Origin: JABGQS01 sp963674545
GTDB taxonomy: Bacteria; Bacillota; Clostridia; Christensenellales; SZUA-584
Direction of reading: 5' to 3'
Assembly: GCA_963674545.2 (NCBI GenBank)
Contig: CAXXFB010000001.1
Location: 744,001 to 808,000, forward strand
Length of the DNA: 64,000 bases
Both the position numbers and the translations under genes were made by a program. Within the stretch, counting starts at the first letter, position 1. Each line of letters opens with the position of its first letter. Of the stretch, positions 42,364-52,239 are shown in pieces. The notes beneath the pieces are model-generated. The model did no database searches and was not told the origin of the DNA. It saw nothing but the letters and a program-made list of their open reading frames with translations.

Positions 42364-43461
42364 TTAAACTCCTTTTATTATGCTGCAAATATGGTCAATC
42401 TCATCATTTCCCAGTCCTGAATAAAGCGGTAAAGTCAGCACGCTGTTAGCGATACGGCCGGCAATAGGTGTCAAGCTTTCATCAAACGTGCCATCATAAC
42501 ATTTAAAACTGTTCGTTAGCGGATAAAAATATTTGCGGGCAAAAATGCTTTCTTTACCAAGAGCTTCAAAAACTTCATCCCTTGTAGCCTTATATCCGTC
42601 AATAAGAATCGGCAAATATGCATAATTGTATTTGACTCTGCTAGCTGGCATTATAGTCTTTATTCCTTTTATACCATCCAAGTTTGTATAATAACGTTCT
42701 GCCGCCGCTTTTCTCAACTCAATTTCCTCTGCGATATGTCTCAGATTGCATATCCCCATTGCTGCCTGAAACTCGTTCATCTTTGCATTTCCGCCAATAG
42801 CCCCCACACTCTCCGGTCCATCTATACCATAATTCTTCAAGCAGTCCAGTTTGCGTATTAACTCATCGTTCCTTGACGCAACTGCACCACCTTCAATCGT
42901 GTGAAACACTTTTGTAGCATGAAAGCTAAACATTGATGCATCTCCAAAATCTGCAATTCCTCTTTCATCCAGTTCTATACCAAAAGCATGCGCTGCATCA
43001 TATATTACGATAAGCCCATGTTTCTTTGCTATCTGCTCTATTCTGACTACATCACATGGATTACCAAAAACATGTACCGGTAGAATGGCACGGGTTATTT
43101 CTGTTATCAGGGGCTCAATTTTTTCCACATCAATATTACAATCGCAATCTCTTATATCACAAAAAACAGGAACCAGTCCTTTACGCACAATCGCATGTGT
43201 AGTAGAAGCAAAAGTAAAAGGTGTAGTAATTACTTCACCCTTAAGCTCAAATGCTTCTAGCAGATACTCAAGTGCAAGATGACCATTTGAGAACAATGAA
43301 AGACCATCAGTTTTCAAAAACTCCCTTAATTCCAAAACCAATTTTTGATGCTTTTCGCCAAAGTTTGTTAGCCATCTACTATCCCAGATGCTCTTTATCT
43401 CTTCCATATATTCATCAAAAGGCGGAATTGATGATCTAGTTACTCTGATTTTTTTCACCAT
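42364..43461 (-). CDS. DegT/DnrJ/EryC1/StrS family sugar aminotransferase (VioA/WecE-like)
   Basis: A 365-residue PLP-dependent aminotransferase acting on dTDP-4-keto-6-deoxyhexose to give a 4-amino sugar. Motifs: ITTPFTFASTTHAIV, LPVHVFGNPCDV, VIYDAAHAFGIE with the PLP-stacking Asp, and FSFHATKVFHTIEGGA with the PLP-binding Lys. The N-terminal TRSSIPPFDEYMEEIKSIWD pattern resembles VioA (dTDP-Qui4N synthesis) more than WecE (dTDP-Fuc4N), but the choice of epimer cannot be settled by eye. The ribosome site is weak. It is followed directly by rmlA and rmlB. Confidence 0.88.
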   Translation of the reverse strand: MVKKIRVTRSSIPPFDEYMEEIKSIWDSRWLTNFGEKHQKLVLELREFLKTDGLSLFSNGHLALEYLLEAFELKGEVITTPFTFASTTHAIVRKGLVPVFCDIRDCDCNIDVEKIEPLITEITRAILPVHVFGNPCDVVRIEQIAKKHGLIVIYDAAHAFGIELDERGIADFGDASMFSFHATKVFHTIEGGAVASRNDELIRKLDCLKNYGIDGPESVGAIGGNAKMNEFQAAMGICNLRHIAEEIELRKAAAERYYTNLDGIKGIKTIMPASRVKYNYAYLPILIDGYKATRDEVFEALGKESIFARKYFYPLTNSFKCYDGTFDESLTPIAGRIANSVLTLPLYSGLGNDEIDHICSIIKGV

Positions 43462-43574
43462 ATAATATCATTCTTTCATCGTTTTTAGATTAAGTTAATT
43501 ATCTTTCAAAGCCTATTACCAGTATACATTAGATCTATTATATCAGCTTTTGCAATCTTTTAACAAGGCATCCA

Positions 43575-45047
43575 TCAAGTGCTCGTCTCTTGTTTTTTCT
43601 TTCTCCGATTAAGTGTCTCTCGAAGAGTGTCAATCAAATATGTCAAGCTTTCAACTTTAAACAACTTTGATAAAAGAACATAGATAACAACACCCGCAAC
43701 AACTTGCACGATCAGCGTTAACCATGCAGCAAAACCAAACAATTTCAGACAGTATACCGCTCCTCCCATAAACATTGACAATAGTAAAGATGGCAGCAGA
43801 TCTCTAATCTGCTCACTCACCTTATAATCGAGCAATTTCCTGTTAGGATAAGCATTAATTATTGCAGATATCACATTGCTTCCGAATACACCCCAGGCCA
43901 TAGCATAGACACCAAATGGAACCGTTACAGCCAATATTGCTACACCAATAATTTTTTTAATTACTTCCAGTTTTAAAAATATATCACTTCGCCCTACTGC
44001 ATTAATTGCCTGCAGGTTTGCCGTATGAACAGGCCAAAGCGCGTAGCTTATACAGAATATCTGCAAATAAGGTACACTTGGCAGCCACTTATCCGTTAAC
44101 ATTATTCGTACAAGCGGTTCTGCTATTGCCGCTAGGCCTATCATCATAGGAAAAATAACATAAGAACTTGTTATAATAGACCGGCGCACCATATTTTTAA
44201 CACGTTCCCTGTCTTCTTGCTCTGATGAAAGTGCCGGTAGCATTACAGCTTGAATAGAGCCATTTATATTACTAACAATTAAATTTGGGAACTGTTGTCC
44301 TCTATTATAATAACCCAACACATCTTTACTATACAGCTTACCTATAATTAAACCGTAAATATTAACATACAGCGTGTCAATCAAAGTAGCAACCAGCAGT
44401 TTCCAGCCATAAGAAAATAGACCTTTTAGTCTTGTCCAAGAAAACTCTCTTTTGGGGCGCCATTTCACGGTGAACCACAGCACAAGCGTAATAATTATAG
44501 CATTTATAAGTTGTTGCGCAACCAACGCCCAAACGCCGTAACCAGCGTACGCCATCCAAAGTCCGATAGCGCCCGCAATAATTACACCGCTAAGGCTGCT
44601 AAAGAAAAGCTTCCTAAATTGCATTTCTCTAGCTAAATATGCGTTTTGAATGGAATTTACTGCGCCGATTATAAGCGAAATAGCAAAAACACGCAGTATT
44701 GGAATGAGCTGAGGTTCATCATAAAACCTAGCAATTAATGGTGCAGTGAAAAATAGCAAAAGATATAATAATGCAGCTACAAATAAACTAAGATAAAAAA
44801 CCGATGAGAAATCCAGATGGTCTGCATCCTTTTTCTGAATTAACGCTGCATTGAAGCCTCTTTGTATGAAAACATTTGATATTAAAATAAATATACTAAT
44901 TAGCGCTATTACACCATAGTCCTCTGGTACAAGTAGTCGAGCCAGAACTATTGAAATAACAAATTGTACACCCTGAACACCGCCTCGCTCAAGCAATTTC
45001 CATACTAGAGAATTAATGATTATATGACGTTTATTTTTCTCGTTCAA
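43575..45047 (-). CDS. oligosaccharide flippase (Wzx, WzxC-like)
   Basis: A 490-residue membrane protein of the MOP exporter superfamily that moves undecaprenyl-linked repeat units to the outer face of the membrane. Twelve or more hydrophobic helices are visible. The N-terminus (LVWKLLERGGVQGVQFVISI) and VLARLLVPEDYGVIALI match the WzxC type. The start is TTG at 45047 with caggag six bases upstream. The tail (RETLNRRKKKQETST) is basic, consistent with a cytoplasmic C-terminus. It lies between the sugar dehydrogenase and the aminotransferase. Confidence 0.9.
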   Translation of the reverse strand: MNEKNKRHIIINSLVWKLLERGGVQGVQFVISIVLARLLVPEDYGVIALISIFILISNVFIQRGFNAALIQKKDADHLDFSSVFYLSLFVAALLYLLLFFTAPLIARFYDEPQLIPILRVFAISLIIGAVNSIQNAYLAREMQFRKLFFSSLSGVIIAGAIGLWMAYAGYGVWALVAQQLINAIIITLVLWFTVKWRPKREFSWTRLKGLFSYGWKLLVATLIDTLYVNIYGLIIGKLYSKDVLGYYNRGQQFPNLIVSNINGSIQAVMLPALSSEQEDRERVKNMVRRSIITSSYVIFPMMIGLAAIAEPLVRIMLTDKWLPSVPYLQIFCISYALWPVHTANLQAINAVGRSDIFLKLEVIKKIIGVAILAVTVPFGVYAMAWGVFGSNVISAIINAYPNRKLLDYKVSEQIRDLLPSLLLSMFMGGAVYCLKLFGFAAWLTLIVQVVAGVVIYVLLSKLFKVESLTYLIDTLRETLNRRKKKQETST

Positions 45048-45129
45048 GCTTTACTCCTGGTAATTAATTACGATATTTTGCCTTGTTGCACCATATCCAT
45101 ATCTTTTTTGAAAACTTATATGAACATTA

Positions 45130-46437
45130 CTATAATCTCCAATATGAAAAGCCTTCGCTTTTCGCAGTTTCCATATTGAAGATACCTTTTACATCAATTA
45201 GAATATTACTTCTCCTATACCATTTCTTCAATCTCTCAAAATCCATATTCTTAAACTCATCATGCGGCACTGCAAAAATACAGGCATCAACATCTCTTAT
45301 ATCAGAATATTTATTGAGTTTTACCCCATATGATGATTCTAAGTCTTCCTCGTTTGCTATGCTATCAAGAACTAAGACTTCAACACCGTATTCCTGTAGT
45401 GTTCGAATAATGTCAACTACTTTTGTGTTTCGAATATCCGGACAATTTTCTTTGAATGTAACTCCAAATATAGCAACTCTTGATCCTTTAACAGCAATGC
45501 CTGAATGAATCAGCTTCTTAATCGTTTGCTCCGCTACGTAGTTGCCCATTGAGTCATTGATTGTTCGACTTGATAGAATTAGCTTGGAATCGTAATCAAG
45601 CAGACTGGCTCTATAGGTCAGGTAATATGGATCAACACCAATGCAGTGCCCGCCAACGAGGCCAGGGCTAAAATCTAGAAAGTTCCACTTTGTTGCAGCC
45701 GCTTTTAAAACAGACTGTGTATCTATATCCATCTTGTTGAATAACATCGAAAGTTCATTCATAAACGCGATATTCAAGTCCCTTTGCGAATTTTCAATAA
45801 CCTTAGCAGCCTCGGCGACTTTTATACTTTCCGCTCTATATACTCCAGCCTGAATAATAAGCTCATATGTTTTTGCAATTACTTCGAGGCTTTGTTTATC
45901 CATTCCAGATACAATTTTAGTAATAGCTTCAAGTCGATGGACTTTATCGCCCGGGTTTATTCTTTCAGGTGAATACCCAACCTTAAAATCCACTCCACAC
46001 TTTAGTCCGGATGCCTTTTCTAGAGCGGGTACACACACTTCTTGTGTTACCCCCGGATAAACTGTGGATTCAAAAACACAGATTGCACCTTTTTTTAAAT
46101 TTGCCCCAATCATACTTGAAGCATTAATCACATAAGATAAATCTGGCGTTTTATCTAAATTTATAGGAGTAGGAACTGCCACTATATAAAACATTGCATT
46201 CTTTAGCTCGTTTTGATCTGAAGTAAAAACAACCGATGAATTTATTAATGCTTCATCACCGACCTCATTAGTTAAGTCAATACCCTTCTTGTACTTCTCT
46301 ATTCTACTTTTTGATAAATCAAAACCAATAACTTTTGCCTTTTTTGAAAATGCAACAGCAAGAGGCATCCCAACATAACCCATCCCGACTATCGCAATAC
46401 TTGTTTCTTTTTTTATTATTCTATTATATAAGTCCAT
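45130..46437 (-). CDS. UDP-N-acetylhexosamine dehydrogenase (TviB/WbpO type)
   Basis: A 435-residue nucleotide-sugar dehydrogenase that oxidises C6 of a UDP-HexNAc to the uronic acid. Rossmann motif IAIVGMGYVGMPLAVAF, AVPTPINLDKTPDLS, FESTVYPGVTQEV, and catalytic Cys in GLVGGHCIGVDPYYLTY. The C-terminal UDP-binding domain begins FGVTFKENCPDIRNTK. The sequence pattern is of the TviB/WbpO class (UDP-GlcNAc or UDP-GalNAc) rather than WecC or Ugd. I start at ATG 46437 with gaggtg before it. It follows the glycosyltransferase gene within two bases, giving the polymer a negative charge. Confidence 0.93.
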   Translation of the reverse strand: MDLYNRIIKKETSIAIVGMGYVGMPLAVAFSKKAKVIGFDLSKSRIEKYKKGIDLTNEVGDEALINSSVVFTSDQNELKNAMFYIVAVPTPINLDKTPDLSYVINASSMIGANLKKGAICVFESTVYPGVTQEVCVPALEKASGLKCGVDFKVGYSPERINPGDKVHRLEAITKIVSGMDKQSLEVIAKTYELIIQAGVYRAESIKVAEAAKVIENSQRDLNIAFMNELSMLFNKMDIDTQSVLKAAATKWNFLDFSPGLVGGHCIGVDPYYLTYRASLLDYDSKLILSSRTINDSMGNYVAEQTIKKLIHSGIAVKGSRVAIFGVTFKENCPDIRNTKVVDIIRTLQEYGVEVLVLDSIANEEDLESSYGVKLNKYSDIRDVDACIFAVPHDEFKNMDFERLKKWYRRSNILIDVKGIFNMETAKSEGFSYWRL

Positions 46438-46439
46438 TT

Positions 46440-47354
46440 TCACCTCTTAATTAAGTGCAATTTTATTAGCAAGTGTTTAAGTTCCAGCTTAAAATATTCA
46501 ATATGTCCCATAAAGTGTTTCTTAAACATTTTCACAATTCTTTTGTCAAAACCTAAGTTATCAAAAAGGCACTTACTGTTATTATCTAGTTCGACATTAT
46601 ATTTCGTATTTACTCCGCTGTGTGTACCTGAGCCATCGAATCCAATATTTTTTATTCGTGATTTTACTGGATATATTGTATACATGTCAGTTTTTGATTG
46701 CGTATAACACCATCGAATGGCCCAAGAATCTATTTTACCTGCAATCTGATTCTCAAGCATATTTGCAAGATCCAACCCACCTCTGTTAAATTTCTTACGC
46801 TGTTTCCTGTCTCGATTAAACCTCTTAAAGTCCTCTACAGCCCAATCCACTTTTCCCCACCTGTCAAGCCATGTTCCGTATCCACTGCTGCATCCTCTAT
46901 AGGAAAAATAAATATCTCTTTTGTAATCCTTAGGTATATCCATATTAAATGTGTACCCGCTTATAGACCAAATCTTATTATTATCCTGATAATAATCAAG
47001 CCCATCATTCATGTATTCTAAAAAATCCGGCGTTGAAACCAGATCATCTTCAAGCACTATAACTTTACCATGTTTTTTAATAACCTGGTTTACCCCCGAT
47101 ATCACAGAATTAGCTAGTCCTTTGTTCTCGTCAGCTTCTTTTATGTATACTGAAGCAAATGCATTAGAATTTATTATCGAATGAACATAATTTCTAACCT
47201 GTTCGACTTGAGCAATCGATTTTTCGTTTTTCGGACCATCCGAAAAAATATAGACTTCTGACTTGTTTGCAAGCCTGTTCCTTGATAGCGCTTCAATCGT
47301 CCTTTTCGTATGTTCTGGACGATTATATACAAATACTACTACTGGTGCGAGCAT
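46440..47354 (-). CDS. glycosyltransferase (GT-A fold)
   Basis: A 304-residue glycosyltransferase. The start LAPVVVFVYNRPEHTKRTIE and VIVLEDDLVSTPDFLEYMND, with an Asp-Asp pair for metal and nucleotide binding, indicate a GT-A fold like family 2 but of a divergent group found in polysaccharide loci. The middle holds YRGCSSGYGTWLDRWGKVDW. The C-terminus is basic and amphipathic, so membrane association is likely. ATG 47354 has aaggcgg upstream. Donor and acceptor are unknown. Its TGA overlaps the next gene's ribosome site. Confidence 0.82.
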   Translation of the reverse strand: MLAPVVVFVYNRPEHTKRTIEALSRNRLANKSEVYIFSDGPKNEKSIAQVEQVRNYVHSIINSNAFASVYIKEADENKGLANSVISGVNQVIKKHGKVIVLEDDLVSTPDFLEYMNDGLDYYQDNNKIWSISGYTFNMDIPKDYKRDIYFSYRGCSSGYGTWLDRWGKVDWAVEDFKRFNRDRKQRKKFNRGGLDLANMLENQIAGKIDSWAIRWCYTQSKTDMYTIYPVKSRIKNIGFDGSGTHSGVNTKYNVELDNNSKCLFDNLGFDKRIVKMFKKHFMGHIEYFKLELKHLLIKLHLIKR

Positions 47355-47423
47355 AAATACCGCCTTATATATCGTTTATCAATAAATTCGCTACACCAAT
47401 TCTATATTAACACAGCACAAATA

Positions 47424-48704
47424 TCAACACTTATTTTTACGCATATTGAAAATATTATGATATATCCCCTGCAATCGCAGCGTATTTATCTTTCTGTCAT
47501 GCGTTTTCATAGCATGTTTTTTTGCGTTTGTTGATAATCTTCTTGCTAAGTTATCATCTGCAAATATCTCACAAACGTAATACGCCAGCATATATGGTGC
47601 ATCAGCTTGGTATACAAATCCTTCATCTTCGTGCTTCAGCATGTCAGACACACCGCCTACATCCGACGCAACACATGGCATGCCTAAGATCATAGCTTCT
47701 CCCAGCGAATTCGGACTGTTTTCAATTGAAGATGGACATACAAATACATTAGACTTGATATATCTATCGCACATTTGCTGCTCATTTAATGGTCCGGTAA
47801 ACCGAACACTGTTATGCAATTGGTGTTTGTCAATCAGCTCGATAAGATATTTTCCATATGACGATTGTCTCAGCTTTTGACTAATAGAACCAGATTTCGC
47901 CGGGTTGTCTCCCGCAACATACAGAACCGTATCAGGATACTTTTCAAGTATCAGCGGCATAGCCTCCAGCATAAAATGAAGTCCTTTGATAGGATACGAT
48001 CCTTGACTGGTGATTATAGTATGCTTTTCGCATCCTTCAAGCATCCATGAGTTTTCATAAAAAGCATCTCGCAATGTCTCATTGCAGAAGTGATACTCAG
48101 CTTCAGAGTTTATCCAAGAGACACATGCTTTATCCCAAGTCGTCCTTCCAATTACATGCTTAGTTTTTTTTATTGCTTCAACTTCAAGTCTGCCGCGCTG
48201 TTTAAATTTTTTTTGTTGTTGCCAAAGATTATCTCTGCGTAAAAAATCTCTTAAAGTTGTCTTACGCAATATATTCGTTGGTAAACCACTCAAGTAATGT
48301 TTTGCGTAAACTGACACAAGGCCCTGTATTGAAATTACCATCTTTATATCCATTGCATTACATACGTTTGCCATTGCAAGCGTGTGTGCAAACTCCGTTC
48401 CAAATATATGTACAATATCAGGGCGAACTTCGCTTATTATCTGTGTCAAAAAACGGTTGTCGCTTATGGCACTTTTATCATTAATGTTTATAGCCGGCAC
48501 AACATAATGCGTGGTATACTGCCCTTCAAGTTTTATTGTTTCTTTTATGCCCTGCTTAATAGAAATCGCAGCCAAACCTATATCTTTCGTTTCTTCTAAA
48601 TTCTTTGCGGTATTAACCAACCATCCGCCATAGCAGCTAGGTGATTGCCCCATCAATTCTGAGGCCTCGGGCAGCGGTACATTGGTTAACCATACAATTT
48701 TCAT
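47424..48704 (-). CDS. glycosyltransferase family 4
   Basis: A 426-residue GT-B glycosyltransferase. The N-terminal acceptor domain starts MKIVWLTNVPLPEASELMG. The C-terminal donor domain shows SQGSYPIKGLHFMLEAMPLI, RFTGPLNEQQM and NVFVCPSSIENSPNSLGEAM with the E-x7-E nucleotide-sugar site typical of family 4. ATG 48704 has ataggaga upstream. It adds one sugar to the lipid-linked repeat unit on the cytoplasmic face; donor unknown. Confidence 0.9.
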   Translation of the reverse strand: MKIVWLTNVPLPEASELMGQSPSCYGGWLVNTAKNLEETKDIGLAAISIKQGIKETIKLEGQYTTHYVVPAININDKSAISDNRFLTQIISEVRPDIVHIFGTEFAHTLAMANVCNAMDIKMVISIQGLVSVYAKHYLSGLPTNILRKTTLRDFLRRDNLWQQQKKFKQRGRLEVEAIKKTKHVIGRTTWDKACVSWINSEAEYHFCNETLRDAFYENSWMLEGCEKHTIITSQGSYPIKGLHFMLEAMPLILEKYPDTVLYVAGDNPAKSGSISQKLRQSSYGKYLIELIDKHQLHNSVRFTGPLNEQQMCDRYIKSNVFVCPSSIENSPNSLGEAMILGMPCVASDVGGVSDMLKHEDEGFVYQADAPYMLAYYVCEIFADDNLARRLSTNAKKHAMKTHDRKINTLRLQGIYHNIFNMRKNKC

Positions 48705-48725
48705 TGTTACTCTCCTATTTGATAA

Positions 48726-49898
48726 TTAATAATTAAATAATCCATCTATGATTTTTTTTGCCTGTGATACATTATTCTTGTTCTTGAGCACAAACTCTTT
48801 TGCAGCCATCCCCTTTTGGTGCAGCTCATCTTTGCTTTTGTTTAATATGCTTTTCAAAGAACTGGCTAAGCCATCTACGGTTTCTTCAGTAAAAATATAT
48901 ACGTAATCCTCATAATCTTTTGGCATCCCCGGAAGTCTGGCTGTCAATGCAGGTGTTCCTGATGCCATATATTCCATGTTTTTCGATGGAAATGAGTATT
49001 TAGTAAATTCCTCATTTGATGGTCTTGGATTAACAAGTAATGTAGCTTTAAGTTGTTCTTCAACTACAGTTTGATTAGCAACGCTGCCGAAATATTTCAC
49101 CTGCTTATACCGCTGACTTATTTCTTTTAGTTCATCCTCATAATCGCCAGCGCCATAAATATGGATTTCAGAATCAGGCATGTCTGCATTAAGAAAAGCC
49201 TCCACCAACATCTTTATCCCATATATGATATGGAGCGCTCCTGCGTATAAACACACCTTCTGTTCATACTTATCTTCTGGCTTGTTCTCTACGTCTCTCA
49301 TGCCGATGTCCACATGCCCCTCGACCACAACGTACGGACGCTTTTTCAAATTGACCTTTTCATTCATCTGCTCGGTTAAAAAAACGTAGCTTGAGAACCC
49401 ATATAATATCTTATTGTTTATCCATAATGAAAACTTCTTTTTACTTACCTGCTGCATCTCCGGAATATCCGTTACAATCCCAACACTTTTTCTTCCTGCT
49501 ATTTTTGCCGCCAGCAATGCTCCTGCTGATACGCTTACATTCAAAACATCACAAATAACAATAGATCCTTTATTTTTAGCAACTATACAAATTGTTTTTA
49601 CGAAGCTTCCTAAAAACATCAATATGTTTTTCAATACCCCGACATTTACAACAGAAAGATAGTTATACACAAGTCCGTTCTCAGTCTCTTGCTTTCTTCT
49701 GTAAAATCTTTTCGTATAATTTGTTCTCGTAATAGGAGGCGCCGATACCGTTTCAACACTGATTCCATTTTTTACAAAGCCCTCAGCTAATAGTCTATGA
49801 TATTTCTGCACTTGTTGTCCGGGTTTATTGATTTGGCGGCTAAAAAGCTCTTTATAAGCTCTGTCAGATATTAAACATGATGCGTATGCTATTTTCAT
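48726..49898 (-). CDS. glycosyltransferase (GT-B fold)
   Basis: A 390-residue GT-B glycosyltransferase. N-terminal region MKIAYASCLISDRAYKELF, a hydrophobic stretch GVLKNILMFLGSFVKTICIV near residues 90-110 suggesting membrane contact, and a donor domain with VCLYAGALHIIYGIKMLVEA and FPSKNMEYMASGTPALTARL. Start ATG 49898 overlaps the stop of the preceding gene (taatg), so translation is coupled. No strong ribosome site is present. Substrates are unknown. Confidence 0.87.
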   Translation of the reverse strand: MKIAYASCLISDRAYKELFSRQINKPGQQVQKYHRLLAEGFVKNGISVETVSAPPITRTNYTKRFYRRKQETENGLVYNYLSVVNVGVLKNILMFLGSFVKTICIVAKNKGSIVICDVLNVSVSAGALLAAKIAGRKSVGIVTDIPEMQQVSKKKFSLWINNKILYGFSSYVFLTEQMNEKVNLKKRPYVVVEGHVDIGMRDVENKPEDKYEQKVCLYAGALHIIYGIKMLVEAFLNADMPDSEIHIYGAGDYEDELKEISQRYKQVKYFGSVANQTVVEEQLKATLLVNPRPSNEEFTKYSFPSKNMEYMASGTPALTARLPGMPKDYEDYVYIFTEETVDGLASSLKSILNKSKDELHQKGMAAKEFVLKNKNNVSQAKKIIDGLFNY

Positions 49899-51037
49899 TA
49901 CTGCTCAACGCCCCTTTTAATATCACATTTATCATGAATGATTTTTTCAAATACTTCAATATGGGTTTTGGCCATGTTTTCAATAGAATAGTCACTAATA
50001 ATTCTTATACTTTCTTTCCCCATCATAAGAATTCTTTTATCGTCATCAAATATCCTATGCAATTTATCCGATAAAGCTTTTGGGTCGTCAGGAGAAATCA
50101 AATAACCATTCACACCGTTAGAAACCAATTCGCACGCTGATAGAGCAGCATCTGTCGATATTACCGGCAAGCCTTGTGCCATAGCTTCATTTACAACCAA
50201 GCCCCATATATCTTCACGTGTAGGAAAAATAAACACATCCGATGCCCGATAGTACTGCTTAAGTGATTCTTTATTCTGAAAGCCTATGATCTGTACATTC
50301 TTTAAGTCCTTCTTGTTTATCATTTCTCTGTATTTTTCTTCTTCAGATCCGCTCCCTATAATTAAAAGCGTATACTCTTTCGGCATATTTGCCCAAGCCT
50401 CTATTGCTGTATCAAACCCTTTTCGATGTATAAACTGACCTGCGCCAAGCACAACTTTTTCCCCTTCAATGCCAAGCTTCTTTCGTAACTGTTCTTTTTC
50501 CGCTTCGCTTGCTGGCAAAATATTAATATCCCTTTTATGCAAAGATGAAAAAGGATATATGAATATCCGGTTTGGATTGGCGCCATAATGCACAAGGTAT
50601 TCGCTTGTACTTTTACTAGAGCTAAGCCACCAATTCGCACTTCGTATAAAATAATGTTTTATTCTCGCTCTTATTCCTGCGTCTTGCTTGACAAATCCTC
50701 CATCGCTGTTTAATACAAACGGAATTCGACGCCTATTCAACGTTAATATTGCAAGCATACCCGTAGGCGTGCTATACCCGCCAACAATGATTATATCAAA
50801 TTTGTCTTTACTGAGCCATCGCCTGACTGAAAAACACAATGCATTTTCATCACCAATACTGATGCCTTTTAGGAACACTGCATTGAAATCAAACTTCCTA
50901 TTTTCTAACCATTCATTCTCCCTGTTTTTCGCGGTTGAACGCTCAAATAATACAGTAAGATCACATAACTTACCAAGCTCATTAAAAAAATCGATTCGGT
51001 ATGGAGAAGGAATATTTGTTAAAAACAACACTCTCAT
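49898..51037 (-). CDS. glycosyltransferase family 4
   Basis: A 379-residue GT-B enzyme. N-terminal MRVLFLTNIPSPYRIDFFNE is typical of polysaccharide GT4 enzymes. The donor domain shows LGAGQFIHRKGFDTAIEAW, IIGFQNKESLKQYYRASDVF and FPTREDIWGLVVNEAMAQGL with the E-x7-E site. ATG 51037 overlaps the previous stop (atga), indicating coupled translation. It transfers one sugar of the repeat unit; the donor is unknown. Confidence 0.9.
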   Translation of the reverse strand: MRVLFLTNIPSPYRIDFFNELGKLCDLTVLFERSTAKNRENEWLENRKFDFNAVFLKGISIGDENALCFSVRRWLSKDKFDIIIVGGYSTPTGMLAILTLNRRRIPFVLNSDGGFVKQDAGIRARIKHYFIRSANWWLSSSKSTSEYLVHYGANPNRIFIYPFSSLHKRDINILPASEAEKEQLRKKLGIEGEKVVLGAGQFIHRKGFDTAIEAWANMPKEYTLLIIGSGSEEEKYREMINKKDLKNVQIIGFQNKESLKQYYRASDVFIFPTREDIWGLVVNEAMAQGLPVISTDAALSACELVSNGVNGYLISPDDPKALSDKLHRIFDDDKRILMMGKESIRIISDYSIENMAKTHIEVFEKIIHDKCDIKRGVEQ

Positions 51038-52239
51038 CGCATCACCTTACTATATAACTCAATATAGTCATAAAATTGCTTATTTTCTTCATACAAGGCT
51101 TGCGCTCTTTCTCTACACGCTGCCGAATACTGCTCTTTACCTTTGCTCCTTATGTCCTCTATTGCTGACAAAATACTTGTGATATCTGTTTTTTCAATAA
51201 CAATACCGGTATTTTTATCAACGCTCTCCGAGCTTCCACCTGTATCAAATGTAATTACAGGTGTCCCGCACGCAATCGCTTCCAAATTTGTTGTGGGGAA
51301 GCTATCTTCCAGTGTCGGGTTAACAAATACATCTGCTTCGGAGTAAATCTCAGCCAGTTCATTCACGTTTTCTGTCTTAGTGATACCAACAATACCTTCA
51401 GGTAGTTGTTTCTTCTGTTTCTCCGTCAATCCAACTAAAATTATTGCCATGTCATCTTTGACCGATTCGGCTAACTCGTAAAAATATTTCAGACCTTTTC
51501 TTTCTGTCCAGACATTTGCTACACCCAAGATTATAAATTTACTTTCTAAATTATATTTTCCTCTAATCTGACTTTTTCTTGGACAAAAAGTTTTTAAATC
51601 TATCCCATTATATATTGTCCTTACCGGGTAGTCTTTAAAAAACGACTCGGAGACTATACCCGCCAGCCACTTAGACGGAGTAACAATTTGCAAATCAGGA
51701 ACACCTGTAAACAATTCCTTCTTTTTTTTGTAATTAACAGATGAATTGTCCGCAAAAAAACTTGACGGATACTCTTTTATCTGAGGGCACTTATAGCAGC
51801 CAGAACGCCATTTATCGCACTTCACATGCTCATAGTGTGAACAGTGGCCAGTAAAAGCCCAGCAGTCATGCAGCGTCCAAACAACGGGCTTACCTGTCTG
51901 TTTAAGGTACTTAAATAATAGTTCAATGTTGATGTAATACCCATGGATATTATGTAAATGAATTATATCTGGTTCAAGTTTATCTACTTGCTTTAAAAAA
52001 TTCAGAGTTGCATGTCTGGAACCAAACCCATGTTTGTCAAAAAGTCTTGTTTTTGCTACATGAAGATATGTATCAAGCATACTCCCGATCTTTATAAAAT
52101 CAGGGGTATTCTCTGCATTGTTTCTTCCATACGCTATATAGCTTTCATGGCCGTCTGAAACTAGCATATCATGAATACTATTAGCAATTCGCCCAGTACT
52201 GCCAATATTACAAACAGAGTTTATCTGCAATACCTTCAT
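51034..52239 (-). CDS. glycosyltransferase family 4
   Basis: A 401-residue GT-B enzyme. The N-terminus MKVLQINSVCNIGSTGRIAN and HLHNIHGYYINIELLFKYLK fit the WcaC/LPS-type family 4 group. A cysteine-rich stretch (HCSHYEHVKCDKWRSGCYKCP, around residues 130-150) may bind metal or stabilise the acceptor domain. The donor domain carries GVANVWTERKGLKYFYELAE and NPTLEDSFPTTNLEAIACGT. Start at ATG 52239, overlapping the stop of the epimerase gene (atga), with ggag six bases upstream. Substrates unknown. Confidence 0.9.
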   Translation of the reverse strand: MKVLQINSVCNIGSTGRIANSIHDMLVSDGHESYIAYGRNNAENTPDFIKIGSMLDTYLHVAKTRLFDKHGFGSRHATLNFLKQVDKLEPDIIHLHNIHGYYINIELLFKYLKQTGKPVVWTLHDCWAFTGHCSHYEHVKCDKWRSGCYKCPQIKEYPSSFFADNSSVNYKKKKELFTGVPDLQIVTPSKWLAGIVSESFFKDYPVRTIYNGIDLKTFCPRKSQIRGKYNLESKFIILGVANVWTERKGLKYFYELAESVKDDMAIILVGLTEKQKKQLPEGIVGITKTENVNELAEIYSEADVFVNPTLEDSFPTTNLEAIACGTPVITFDTGGSSESVDKNTGIVIEKTDITSILSAIEDIRSKGKEQYSAACRERAQALYEENKQFYDYIELYSKVMR

